DNA of 64,000 nt, from positions 1,498,501 through 1,562,500 of the forward strand of contig NC_020830.1 in NCBI RefSeq assembly GCF_000152945.2, written 5' to 3'. This document shows positions 46,606 through 55,637 of the stretch, piece by piece (the stretch's first letter is position 1; the number at the start of each line of letters is the position of its first letter). This DNA is from Polaribacter sp. MED152 (GTDB taxonomy: Bacteria > Bacteroidota > Bacteroidia > Flavobacteriales > Flavobacteriaceae). Both the position numbers and the translations under genes were made by a program. The notes under the pieces were generated by a model. It worked only from the letters and a program-made list of their open reading frames with translations. It was not told where the DNA came from and searched no databases.

Positions 46606-47316
46606 ATGAAACAATTATCTTTATTATTTTTTGCCCTTGTTTTTAGTACTCAGGTAAATGCACAAACATCAATATTTTCAAATTTACTAGAAAAACATGT
46701 TAGCACAGAAGGGTTTGTAAACTATGATGCCTTTAAAGCAGATGAGGCACAGTTAGACAACTATTTATCACATTTAAAAAGTACTATTCCAGATAATTCG
46801 TGGTCAGAAAATCAATTAAAAGCCTTTTGGATTAATGCTTACAATGCTTATACCATAAAACTTATTTTAAAAAATTATCCTTTAAAATCGATAATGGATA
46901 TTAAGAAGGATGGCAAAACTGCATGGAAAATTCCGTTTGCAAAAGTAGGTGGAGAAACCTATACTCTAGATGAGATAGAGCATACTATTTTAAGAAAAAA
47001 ATACTTTGACCCAAGAATTCATGTTGGTGTAAATTGTGCATCTATTTCTTGTCCAAAAATCTTAAATAAAGCCTTTACTGCTGTAAATATTGATAGTGAG
47101 TTAGAAGAACTAATGAAAGAATTTGTGAACGATTCATCTCGAAACAAATTAGGAAAAAAGAAAGTTCAAATTTCTTCTATTTTTGATTGGTTTAAAGACG
47201 ATTTTACAAAAAATGGTAGTGTAATCGATTACTTAAATAAATATGCCAACACAGCAATTAATCCAAAAGCAAAAATCTCTTATTTGAAATACGATTGGAG
47301 ATTGAACAGTAAATAA
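46606..47316 (+). CDS. secreted DUF547 protein
   Basis: A 236-residue protein with a signal peptide (MKQLSLLFFALVFSTQVNAQ) and one DUF547 domain: FWINAYNAYTIKLIL (about 67-81), then HVGVNCASISCPKIL (about 145-159), with conserved His and Cys residues reminiscent of a thiol-peptidase-like fold, and a C-terminal IFDWFKDDF. Function is not established. It is 39 bases before the AhpD-like gene and begins the ArsS-centred gene series. Whether it belongs to that pathway or is only a neighbour is open. Confidence 0.85.
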   Translation: MKQLSLLFFALVFSTQVNAQTSIFSNLLEKHVSTEGFVNYDAFKADEAQLDNYLSHLKSTIPDNSWSENQLKAFWINAYNAYTIKLILKNYPLKSIMDIKKDGKTAWKIPFAKVGGETYTLDEIEHTILRKKYFDPRIHVGVNCASISCPKILNKAFTAVNIDSELEELMKEFVNDSSRNKLGKKKVQISSIFDWFKDDFTKNGSVIDYLNKYANTAINPKAKISYLKYDWRLNSK

Positions 47317-47320
47317 TTAC

Positions 47321-47328
47321 TATCTTTC
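47321..47328 (+). promoter_or_regulatory. possible -7 element of the ArsS cluster
   Basis: TATCTTTC matches 7 of 8 positions of TAnnTTTG and lies 28 bases before the AhpD-like start. A TTGG at 47295-47298 could be a -33 element at slightly long spacing. Confidence 0.3.
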
Positions 47329-47355
47329 ATATTTTTTATAAAACAAATTCAATTT

Positions 47356-47691
47356 ATGTCTAAAACATATTACGATGCTGCTGATTTGAGAAAATTTGGC
47401 AAAATAACAGAATGGAGTGAAGAACTAGGAAACAAGTTTTTCGATTATTATGGAAAAGTTTTTGAAGAAGGTGCCTTAACTGCTCGTGAAAAATCGTTAA
47501 TAGCCTTGGCTGTTGCACATACAGAACAATGCCCTTATTGCATAGATGCCTATACTAAAGATGGTTTACAACGAGGCATTACCAAACCAGAAATGATGGA
47601 AGCCATTCATGTAGGTGCTGCTATTAAAAGTGGAGCAACTTTGGTGCATGGTGTTCAAATGATGAACAAGGTGAATAAACTAGAAATGTAA
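47356..47691 (+). CDS. AhpD-like carboxymuconolactone decarboxylase family protein, ArsS-associated
   Basis: A 111-residue AhpD-fold protein. The redox-type motif is EQCPYCIDAYTKDGL (CxxC around residues 57-60), followed by the family helix with EMMEAIHVGAAI and a His in LVHGVQMM. This small peroxidase-like subfamily is regularly encoded with the arsenosugar radical-SAM enzyme ArsS, as here (104 bases upstream of arsS). It may protect or reduce trivalent arsenic or thiol intermediates; that role is inference. Confidence 0.88.
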   Translation: MSKTYYDAADLRKFGKITEWSEELGNKFFDYYGKVFEEGALTAREKSLIALAVAHTEQCPYCIDAYTKDGLQRGITKPEMMEAIHVGAAIKSGATLVHGVQMMNKVNKLEM

Positions 47692-47795
47692 GTGATTCAC
47701 TAAAAAGTGATGGGGCTTAAAAAACCACAAAACCATTTTCTGCGTACATAAAGTAAATAACCTAAAAAAGATTCTGAGATAACTTCAGCATACAT

Positions 47796-48851
47796 ATGGC
47801 TACAAAATCATTAAAAGCAAGAAATAACGATATCGCAAATACCTCTCGTCAAATGGAAATTCTTTCAAACGGAATTTTCGCAGACGGTGAGTTGCCAACC
47901 TTTGCAAAAAAAATAAAAGAAACCAATCAATTTCCTTTACGTCCAAAAAAATTAGAAATTCTTCAAATTAACTTAGGCTACATGTGTAACCAAGTTTGTG
48001 AGCACTGTCATGTAGATGCAGGTCCAGACCGAAAGGAAATTATGACTGTAGAAACCATGCAGCAATGTTTGGATATTATAAAAAAAACAGAAGCCCACAC
48101 TTTAGATTTAACTGGTGGTGCCCCTGAAATGAATCCTAATTTTAGATGGTTTGTAGAAGAAGCATCTAAAGCCGGAATTAAAGATTTTATTGTGCGTTCT
48201 AATTTAACCATTATTAGAGCCAATAAAAAATATTACGATTTACCTGAATTCTTTAAAAAACACAATGTACATGTGGTTTCTTCAATGCCTCATTGGACTC
48301 GTGGAAAAACAGACAAACAAAGAGGTGATGGTGTTTTTGATAAATCTATCAAAGCATTGCAAGAACTAAATGCTGTTGGTTATGGTATGCCTGGTTCTGA
48401 TTTAAAATTAGACTTGGTTTACAATCCTTCAGGAGCATTTTTACCTGGAGATCAACAAGCCCTAGAAAACGATTTTAAGAAAGCCTTAAAAGAGGAATTC
48501 AATATCGATTTTCATAGTTTGTTTGCCATCACAAATTTACCAATCAGTAGATTTTTAGATTATTTAATTGCTTCAGACAATTATGAAGATTATATGTATG
48601 CTTTAGTAGACGCTTATAATCCTGCAGCTGTAGAGAATGTAATGTGTACAAATACATTATCTATTAGTTGGGATGGTTGGTTATATGATTGTGACTTTAA
48701 CCAGATGCTAAATTTAAAAGTAGCCAATAAAGTAAAGCATGTTTCTGATTATAATGAAGAATTGTTACAAGACAGAAACATTATTATAAACCAACATTGC
48801 TATGGTTGTACTGCAGGTGCAGGTAGTAGTTGTCAAGGTGTAGTTGCATAA
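47796..48851 (+). CDS. arsS: arsenosugar biosynthesis radical SAM protein ArsS
   Basis: A 351-residue radical SAM enzyme. The cluster-binding motif CxxxCxxC is Cys64, Cys68 and Cys71 (MCNQVCEHCHVDAGP), and DLTGGAPEMNPNFRW is the SAM-binding GGE-like segment. The C-terminal DUF3641 part carries further cysteines (VMCTNTL, YDCDFN, HCYGCTAG, SSCQG) that could hold a second cluster. ArsS transfers the 5'-deoxyadenosyl group to dimethylarsenite, giving 5'-deoxy-5'-dimethylarsinoyl-adenosine, the precursor of arsenosugars. ArsM, which makes dimethylarsenite, is not in the window. Cysteines, not selenocysteine, are used at the motif. Confidence 0.93.
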   Translation: MATKSLKARNNDIANTSRQMEILSNGIFADGELPTFAKKIKETNQFPLRPKKLEILQINLGYMCNQVCEHCHVDAGPDRKEIMTVETMQQCLDIIKKTEAHTLDLTGGAPEMNPNFRWFVEEASKAGIKDFIVRSNLTIIRANKKYYDLPEFFKKHNVHVVSSMPHWTRGKTDKQRGDGVFDKSIKALQELNAVGYGMPGSDLKLDLVYNPSGAFLPGDQQALENDFKKALKEEFNIDFHSLFAITNLPISRFLDYLIASDNYEDYMYALVDAYNPAAVENVMCTNTLSISWDGWLYDCDFNQMLNLKVANKVKHVSDYNEELLQDRNIIINQHCYGCTAGAGSSCQGVVA

Positions 48852-48894
48852 TTTAAGATTCTAATTTCTCCCCCAAAAGAGAAAATAAAACTAT

Positions 48895-49572
48895 TTGATT
48901 CAAAATACTGCCATATTAATTTTTGCAAATTCAGCTGAAAAAGATGCTGAAAGAAAATCGTTTCTTTCTGCTGATGCTATTGCTGCATTAAATAAAGACA
49001 CTTTAAAGAAGGTTAAGAAATCTGGAATTACGTATTTCCATTTTTCTGAAAAAAATCAAGTTGGCGCTAATTTTGGTGAGCGTTTTTCTAATGCAATTGC
49101 TTCCGTTTTTAAGAAAGGATATCAGAATATAATTACCATTGGTAATGATACTCCTCATTTAAAAACAAGCCATATTCTCAAAGCTGCTCATCAGCTAGAA
49201 CATAACCATTTAGTTTTAGGACCTTCTAAAGATGGTGGTTTTTACTTAATGGGAATCAAAAAAGCACATTTCAATAAAAAAGCTTTTGTAAAATTACCTT
49301 GGCAAACAAAGTTGTTAAACGCTTACATTTCTAAACTTTCTGCTGGCAGTAATAGTTCTATTGCTTACCTAGAGCTTTTGAATGATTTAGATGTACAAGA
49401 AGATATTGCCACAATTTTAGAAAGTCGTTTTTATATTAATAAAGAAGTACTTCTAATTTTAAAAAAGCTTTTCATTTTTAATAAAGCTACTTTTTATCAT
49501 CTAGAAAAAAGTATTGAATCTTTTCTGCAACCTTTATATTACAATAAAGGCTCACCTAGCCTTGCTGTTTAG
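48895..49572 (+). CDS. DUF2064 glycosyltransferase-like protein, divergent copy
   Basis: A 225-residue protein of the TIGR04282/DUF2064 group associated with arsenosugar clusters. The core TIGNDTPHLKTSHILKAAHQL and VLGPSKDGGFYLMGIKK match the family's nucleotide-sugar or NTP site region. The N-terminal KTRL-type motif seen in the second copy (56979-57593) is missing here, and the C-terminus has an extra tail of about 45 residues. The start is a TTG at 48895, since no ATG precedes the first strand. It follows arsS by 43 bases. Confidence 0.82.
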   Translation: MIQNTAILIFANSAEKDAERKSFLSADAIAALNKDTLKKVKKSGITYFHFSEKNQVGANFGERFSNAIASVFKKGYQNIITIGNDTPHLKTSHILKAAHQLEHNHLVLGPSKDGGFYLMGIKKAHFNKKAFVKLPWQTKLLNAYISKLSAGSNSSIAYLELLNDLDVQEDIATILESRFYINKEVLLILKKLFIFNKATFYHLEKSIESFLQPLYYNKGSPSLAV

Positions 49573-49633
49573 TTCGTTTTTGTTGCCTTAGCAACACCTC
49601 AATCAAAATTCTTTTACACAAAATTACTACGTA

Positions 49634-52600
49634 ATGAAACACATTTTTATGTGGATTTTACTGTTGGCAACTAGCATCAGTTTTTCACAAATTAAAATAT
49701 CGGGTACAGTTACCGATAAAAGTTCTGGAATGGGTATTCCTTCTGTAGCCATAGCTACTTCATCAGAAAACGGAACAACTTCAGACATAAATGGATCGTA
49801 TACCATTTTTGTAACTGATAACAATCAGGTATTAACCTTTTCGTATTTAGGATACAAAACACAAAAAATAACTATTGGAACTCAAAGAATCATCAATGTT
49901 CAATTAGAAGAAATTGAAACCAATTTAGATGAAATTGTGGTAACAGCCTTAGGTTTAAATAGAAAAACAAAAGAACTGGGTTATGTGGTTCAAGAACTAA
50001 AATCAAAAGAAGTTACCAGCGTAAAAACAGTAAACTTCCTAGATAACTTAGCTGGTAAATTGGCAGGTGTTACTATTTCACAAGGAGCTACAGGTGTAGG
50101 TTCTTCCTCTAAAATTACCATTCGTGGAGAAGCTTCTTTCTCAAATAATAATCCGCTTTTTGTGGTAGATGGTACACCAATAAACAACAACTCCGTATTT
50201 AATTTTACCAACGAAGCAGCTGCTGGTTTTCAAGAAATTGATTTTGGTAATGGAGCTATGGAAGTAAATCCTGATGATATTGAATCTGTTACAGTTTTAA
50301 AAGGGCCAAGTGCAGCAGCTTTGTATGGTACTCGTGCTTCAAATGGTGTAATTGTAATTAACACGAAAGATGGTAGTAAAAAACAAGGTTTAGGGGTAAG
50401 CATTAATTCTTCTATTACGTTTGATTCTGCCTTTCGTTTACCAGATTTTCAAAACGAATATGGTCAAGGAAATTCAGGAAATTTTGAATATGTAGATGGT
50501 TTAGGAGGTGGAGTTAATGATAACATTACCTATTCTTGGGGGCCAAGATTAGATGCAGGAAACTTAATTGCACAATTCGATTCGCCTGTAACTTTAGCTG
50601 ATGGTACTGTTGTAAGAGGTGGAGATACCTCTTTATATTCAGGCAACACTATTACTCCTACTCTTTTTCAATCAAATCCAGATAATTTAAAAGACTTTTA
50701 TCAAACAGGAGTAACCACCATTAATAACATTGCTATTAACGATAGTTTTGAAAGAGGTTCTTACAGATTATCTATTACAGATTTAGATAGTGAATCTATT
50801 ATTCCTGGTGTTAACTTAGAGCGAAAAACGGCTGCTTTAAAGTTAAATTTCAATCCTTCAGAAAAAACAAGAATTACAAGTTCTGTAAACTATGTAAATT
50901 CAAGTTCAAACAATAGACCTGCAAATGGTTATGGTAGCGAAAATGCAAACTATTCTTTAGTTGCTTGGGGGCCAAGATCTTTAAATATTGATAGTTTACG
51001 CGATTATTGGCAGCCAGGTTTAGAGGGCGTTCAGCAATACTCTTTCAATTATACATTTTTCGATAATCCGTTTTTTATTTTAAAAGAAAATACGAATGCT
51101 TTCAATAGAGATCGTGTTTTTGGAAACATTGCTGTAAAACATCAATTTACAGATAATTTAAGTGTTTCTCTTCGATCAGGAATGGATTATTCATCAGAAA
51201 AGAGAGAACTAAAACGAAACTTTAGTAGCAATCGTTTTAAAAATGGTGCTTATGCAGAACACGATGTTTTTTACAGAGAGGTTAATACCGATTTTTTAGT
51301 GAATTACAACAATACTTTTGGTGATGTTTCTTTCGATGTTTCTTTTGGTGGTAACAGATTAGACCAAAATGCAAGTACAAAACAAACACAAACTACCAAT
51401 TTGGCTCAGCCTGGTATTTTTAGCTTAAACAATGCAGCATCTCCTTTAGAGGTTTTTGAATTTACGTCTAAAAAGAGAATCAACTCTTTATATGGTATCG
51501 CTAAATTTGGTTACAAAGACTTTTTGTTCGTAGACATTACAGGCAGAAACGATTGGTCTAGTGCATTAGCCACACCTTTTTCTATAGATGGTACATCCTT
51601 CTTTTACCCTTCTGTATCTTCTAGTTTCATTCTTTCTAATTATACAGAATTGCCTTCGGCTATTTCTTTTGCAAAGCTAAGAGCAAGTATTGCTCAAGTG
51701 GGTAATGACACCAATCCTTATCAAACTTCTGGTGCCTTTGTGTCACAAACGCCATTTAATGGGCAACCCACCTTTAGCAATCAAGAATTTATACCGAATT
51801 CAAATCTAAGGCCAGAAATTACCACTTCTTATGAATTGGGTGCAGATTTGCGTTTCTTTAAAGATCGATTAAATATTGACTTTACCTATTACAATGCCAC
51901 CACAAAAGATCAAATCATTTCTTTACCAATTCCTATTTCTTCAGGATACAATCAACAGGTTATTAATGGCGGAAAAGTAAATACCTCTGGTGTTGAAATT
52001 ATTTTAGGAGGTACACCAATACAAACCGAAAACTTTACTTGGAACACCACTTTTAACTTTGCAAGTAACAAATCTGTAATTAAAGATTTACCTCAAAATG
52101 ATGGACGTTTAACTTTGGCTTACAGCAGAATTTACAACAGTGCCAATCAAACAGTTTGGTTTCAAGTAGAAGAAGGTGGTCAAATAGGTGACATGTATGG
52201 TACAGGTTATGAAAAAAATGCAGAGGGTGAATTTCTCCTAGATGATAATGGTAGATATATTGCCAATAACGATTTAATAAAAATTGGAAACTACAATCCA
52301 GATTTCACTTTAGGTTGGAACAACTCTTTTCGTTACAAAAACTGGAACTCAAGTTTCTTGTTCGATTGGAGACAAGGAGGAGAAATTGTTTCGAGAACCA
52401 GAGCTTTAGGTAATGTAGGTGGCCAATTAGCAGAAACTGCTTTCAGACCAGATGCAGGTATTGTTGCTCAAGGTGTAAATATAAATACAGGTCTGCCCAA
52501 CACAGTTGCTGTAACTGCAGAAAGCTATTACAGACAATTTTACGATAGAAACCATGAAGAAAACAATGTGTATGATGCATCTTTCTTAAAACTTCGTCAA

Positions 52601-52828
52601 GTTTCTATAGGCTATGTATTAAATTTAGAAGAAGGTTTTTTAGGTTTAAAAGATACCTCTAGCATGAGTTTTTCATTTATAGGCAACAACCTTTTTGTGC
52701 TTACAGAAAACCCACATTTCGATCCAGAACAATTGGCTGTACAAGGCAATGGTTTTGTAAGTGGTGTAGAAGATATGAGTTATGCCACTAGCAGAAGTTT
52801 AGGGTTTAAAGTAGGGTTTAATTTCTAG
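49634..52828 (+). CDS. SusC/RagA-type TonB-dependent outer-membrane receptor
   Basis: A 1064-residue outer-membrane importer. Signal peptide (MKHIFMWILLLATSISFSQ), carboxypeptidase-regulatory-like domain (about 22-95, ISGTVTDKSSGMGIPSVAI), TonB-box-like DEIVVTALGLNRKTKELGYV, plug domain with NPLFVVDGTPINN and SAAALYGTRASNGVIVI, then the beta-barrel ending in GFKVGFNF. It is followed by the SusD gene 36 bases later, the standard pair for energised uptake of a bulky ligand. No glycan-degrading genes accompany it. Location in the ArsS cluster suggests an arsenic-related organic substrate, which is inference. Confidence 0.95.
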   Translation: MKHIFMWILLLATSISFSQIKISGTVTDKSSGMGIPSVAIATSSENGTTSDINGSYTIFVTDNNQVLTFSYLGYKTQKITIGTQRIINVQLEEIETNLDEIVVTALGLNRKTKELGYVVQELKSKEVTSVKTVNFLDNLAGKLAGVTISQGATGVGSSSKITIRGEASFSNNNPLFVVDGTPINNNSVFNFTNEAAAGFQEIDFGNGAMEVNPDDIESVTVLKGPSAAALYGTRASNGVIVINTKDGSKKQGLGVSINSSITFDSAFRLPDFQNEYGQGNSGNFEYVDGLGGGVNDNITYSWGPRLDAGNLIAQFDSPVTLADGTVVRGGDTSLYSGNTITPTLFQSNPDNLKDFYQTGVTTINNIAINDSFERGSYRLSITDLDSESIIPGVNLERKTAALKLNFNPSEKTRITSSVNYVNSSSNNRPANGYGSENANYSLVAWGPRSLNIDSLRDYWQPGLEGVQQYSFNYTFFDNPFFILKENTNAFNRDRVFGNIAVKHQFTDNLSVSLRSGMDYSSEKRELKRNFSSNRFKNGAYAEHDVFYREVNTDFLVNYNNTFGDVSFDVSFGGNRLDQNASTKQTQTTNLAQPGIFSLNNAASPLEVFEFTSKKRINSLYGIAKFGYKDFLFVDITGRNDWSSALATPFSIDGTSFFYPSVSSSFILSNYTELPSAISFAKLRASIAQVGNDTNPYQTSGAFVSQTPFNGQPTFSNQEFIPNSNLRPEITTSYELGADLRFFKDRLNIDFTYYNATTKDQIISLPIPISSGYNQQVINGGKVNTSGVEIILGGTPIQTENFTWNTTFNFASNKSVIKDLPQNDGRLTLAYSRIYNSANQTVWFQVEEGGQIGDMYGTGYEKNAEGEFLLDDNGRYIANNDLIKIGNYNPDFTLGWNNSFRYKNWNSSFLFDWRQGGEIVSRTRALGNVGGQLAETAFRPDAGIVAQGVNINTGLPNTVAVTAESYYRQFYDRNHEENNVYDASFLKLRQVSIGYVLNLEEGFLGLKDTSSMSFSFIGNNLFVLTENPHFDPEQLAVQGNGFVSGVEDMSYATSRSLGFKVGFNF

Positions 52829-52864
52829 TTCTTGCTAGCTTAAGAATTCTTAAAATAAGAAAAC

Positions 52865-54304
52865 ATGAAAAAATATATAGTCATCATTACAATATTCATT
52901 GCAGCTACTACAGGCTGTACCAAAGATTTTGAAGAAATCAATACCAACCCAAATGCACCTGTGGCTGTGCAACCAAGTTTGCTATTAAGGCAGGTTATTT
53001 ATGATTTTGGTGAACAAATGAGTTACGAAGGTTTTGTTGCAGGCGATTTGTTAGGGCAGCACAGAACTGCATTAGATTTTAATTTATTTGATAGACACGA
53101 TTTAAAAAGTCCGCAATTGGGTGGAAATCCTTGGTCTATTTTTTACACCAATTTGCGTGATAATGAAATCATACTAAACCAAAGTAGAACTACAGATGCT
53201 TTTGCTGTGTATGAGGGTCCTGCCTTAATTTTAAAAGCTTATATGGCTGCTGGTTTAACAGATTTATTTGGAGATGTTCCTTACTTTGAAGCCTTTAATG
53301 GTGTAGAAGGTACTGTAACCCCTAAGTATGATTTGCAAGAAGATATCTATCAAAATGAAAACGGAATTTTAGACAATTTAGAAAAAGGTATTGCTGCCAT
53401 AAACGCCTACAATGGTTCTATTGGTTTAGAGGGTGATATCTTATTTGACGGAAACTTGCAATTTTGGATTCAGTTTGCCAACTCTTTAAAAATTAAATAC
53501 CTCATTCGTATTTCTAAAAAAGTAGATGTTGCTGCTCAGCTGCAAAGCATCTATACTCAAGGCAATTATATTACCAATAATAGTGATAATGCAGTATTCG
53601 ATTTTACCAATTCAGAACCAAACAGTTTTAGATTAGCGCAATTAAGAGTTGGAGATTTCAACAACTTTGTGCTTTCTGAAACTATGGAAGAAATTCTGTT
53701 AGATTTAGATGATGCTAGAATTGCCACCTTTTTTAGACCTTTTGCAAACGCATCTTCCAACGAATTTAATGGTTTAATAAACGGAATTAACTCTTCTACA
53801 ACCTCAATTGCTTTAGCAGATTATTCGCTATCAGGCACTGCTTTTAGAGAAGACACCTCTACTCTAGATGCCAATTTTATGACTGCTTGGGAAACTAGTT
53901 TCTTACTGGCAGAAGCTGCAGCAAAAGGGTTGATTACTGCCAATGCAGAAACGCTTTACAATGAGGGTGTTGCACAAGCTTTTGAGTATTGGAATACTGC
54001 TTTGCCAAGCAATTATTTAGTAGGTAATGCCAATTACAATGCTGCAGGTACGACTCCTTTAGCGCAAATCATAACCCAAAAATGGATTGCCTCTATCATT
54101 CAAGGTTATGAAGGGTGGATAGAATATAGAAGAACAGGTTTTCCTGCACTTAAGGCTGTTTCTGCAAGTTTAAATAACGGATTAATTCCTGTTAGAATGC
54201 CTTATCCTGCAGAAGCTGCAACTTTAAATCAAGAAAATTACAGTGTAGCTGAAGCTGCAACAAATGGCAATAGTTTAGATGTAAACGTTTGGTGGAACGA
54301 ATAA
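52865..54304 (+). CDS. SusD/RagB-family surface lipoprotein
   Basis: A 479-residue lipoprotein with lipobox TTGC (Cys18) and the SusD-like opening TKDFEEINTNPNAPVAVQP. The helical TPR-type region includes ANSLKIKYLIRISK and TAWETSFLLAEAAAKGLI, and the C-terminal half includes ITQKWIASIIQGYEGWIEYRRTGFP. It pairs with the SusC protein encoded just upstream to capture ligand at the cell surface. The symporter gene starts 1 base after its stop codon. Confidence 0.93.
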   Translation: MKKYIVIITIFIAATTGCTKDFEEINTNPNAPVAVQPSLLLRQVIYDFGEQMSYEGFVAGDLLGQHRTALDFNLFDRHDLKSPQLGGNPWSIFYTNLRDNEIILNQSRTTDAFAVYEGPALILKAYMAAGLTDLFGDVPYFEAFNGVEGTVTPKYDLQEDIYQNENGILDNLEKGIAAINAYNGSIGLEGDILFDGNLQFWIQFANSLKIKYLIRISKKVDVAAQLQSIYTQGNYITNNSDNAVFDFTNSEPNSFRLAQLRVGDFNNFVLSETMEEILLDLDDARIATFFRPFANASSNEFNGLINGINSSTTSIALADYSLSGTAFREDTSTLDANFMTAWETSFLLAEAAAKGLITANAETLYNEGVAQAFEYWNTALPSNYLVGNANYNAAGTTPLAQIITQKWIASIIQGYEGWIEYRRTGFPALKAVSASLNNGLIPVRMPYPAEAATLNQENYSVAEAATNGNSLDVNVWWNE

Positions 54305-54305
54305 T

Positions 54306-55637
54306 ATGGATGTAATCAATTGGCAATGGGCGTTGGTTATTTGTTCAAGTATAATCTTGTTCTTTTTATCACCACTCGCAAAAACTACAGATGAATTCTT
54401 TAAAGCAGTTCATAAAAAGAAAGCACCTAACACCTTAGTGCTAACTGGTAGCTTAATCATTTCATGGATTTTTGCAAAGAGTATAACCAATGCAGCCAAT
54501 TTAGGCTTGGCATTTGGTTTAGTAGGTGGTGTTGCTTATGCTGGGTATTACCTATCTTTTGCTGTAGCAGGCGTTATCATTTATCAATTAAGAACGCAAG
54601 GTAATTTTACAAGCATCCATCATTTTCTAAGTTCTAAATTTGGGAAACAAGCTGTAGCTATTTTCTCATTGCTTATCGCATTTAGATTGTTCAACGAAGT
54701 TTGGAGCAATACCATGGTTATTGGCAATTATTTTGGTGATGTTGGCAGTGCCTCTTACTATTGGTCTATATTAATTTTTACAGGTTTAACCTTAAGCTAT
54801 GCCTTAAAAGGTGGTTTAAGTAGTTCTATTTTTACTGATGTACTTCAAATGGTATTGTTTGCAGTTTTACTCATTGTAATATTAGCTTCGTTGTTTCAAA
54901 CCGAAGATTTTTCCTCAAAAGAAATTCTAAATTCAGGAACTTGGAGTTTTGAACTGGGGCTGAATTTGTTTTTTGCAGCACTTTTACAATCCTTTAGTTA
55001 TCCTTTTCACGACCCTGTTCTTACAGATCGCGGATTTATAAGCAGCCCAAAAGTAACGCGTAAAAGTTTTCTTTGGGCAAGTATTTTAGGTGCTTTCTGT
55101 ATCATCTTTTTTAGTTTTATTGGTATTTATGCACAAACGCAAGGTTTAGATGGACAAGCTGCAGTTGCTGTAGGTAAAGCTTTTGGTGTAGTGTTGTTAT
55201 TAGTCATTAATTTTATAATGATTACCTCTGCAGCCTCTACCTTAGACTCAACATTTTCATCATTTTCTAAATTATTGGCGGTAGATTTAAATTTAGGAAA
55301 ATCCGTTTCTTTTGGACGATTGGCCATGGTTGCAGCAGCCATTTTAGGTACAATTCCTGTTTTTTTAAATGCAGAAATTTTATCAGCAACCACCATATCA
55401 GGAACAATGGTAATTGGGTTAACACCTATCTTTATTTTCTGGAAACAGAACGTTCCTAAAATTAGTTTTTACCTATCTGTAGGTGCTGGCTTGGTTTTTG
55501 GCATCCTTTTAGTGTTTGATGTTTTACCTGAAGCACTCATTTTTACTGAAGGCAAGTATGCCAGTTTATTGTGGGTAAATCTTTGGGGCATTAGCAGTTG
55601 TATCATTTTATATTTTATTCCAAAATGGATCAGATAA
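54306..55637 (+). CDS. sodium:solute symporter family protein
   Basis: A 443-residue inner-membrane transporter with about 12-13 helices of the SSS/LeuT fold. Family signals include the helix 5-6 region YALKGGLSSSIFTDVLQMVLF, PFHDPVLTDRGFIS and ITSAASTLDSTFSSFSKLLAVDL, the latter near the sodium site. It starts one base after the SusD stop codon, so the outer- and inner-membrane steps are translationally linked. The substrate is unknown. Its 3' end overlaps the metallophosphoesterase-like gene by 13 bases. Confidence 0.92.
   Translation: MDVINWQWALVICSSIILFFLSPLAKTTDEFFKAVHKKKAPNTLVLTGSLIISWIFAKSITNAANLGLAFGLVGGVAYAGYYLSFAVAGVIIYQLRTQGNFTSIHHFLSSKFGKQAVAIFSLLIAFRLFNEVWSNTMVIGNYFGDVGSASYYWSILIFTGLTLSYALKGGLSSSIFTDVLQMVLFAVLLIVILASLFQTEDFSSKEILNSGTWSFELGLNLFFAALLQSFSYPFHDPVLTDRGFISSPKVTRKSFLWASILGAFCIIFFSFIGIYAQTQGLDGQAAVAVGKAFGVVLLLVINFIMITSAASTLDSTFSSFSKLLAVDLNLGKSVSFGRLAMVAAAILGTIPVFLNAEILSATTISGTMVIGLTPIFIFWKQNVPKISFYLSVGAGLVFGILLVFDVLPEALIFTEGKYASLLWVNLWGISSCIILYFIPKWIR

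Noticed and set aside
47796..48851. Selenocysteine-containing ArsS
   Set aside because: The frame has no internal TGA, and the radical-SAM motif uses three ordinary cysteines.
55598..55624. Longer metallophosphoesterase-like protein starting at 55598
   Set aside because: The extra nine residues come from within the symporter gene, and the ATG at 55625 gives a normal N-terminus.
49634..55637. Polysaccharide utilisation locus
   Set aside because: SusC/SusD are present but no carbohydrate-active enzyme, sulfatase or hybrid sensor is encoded nearby.
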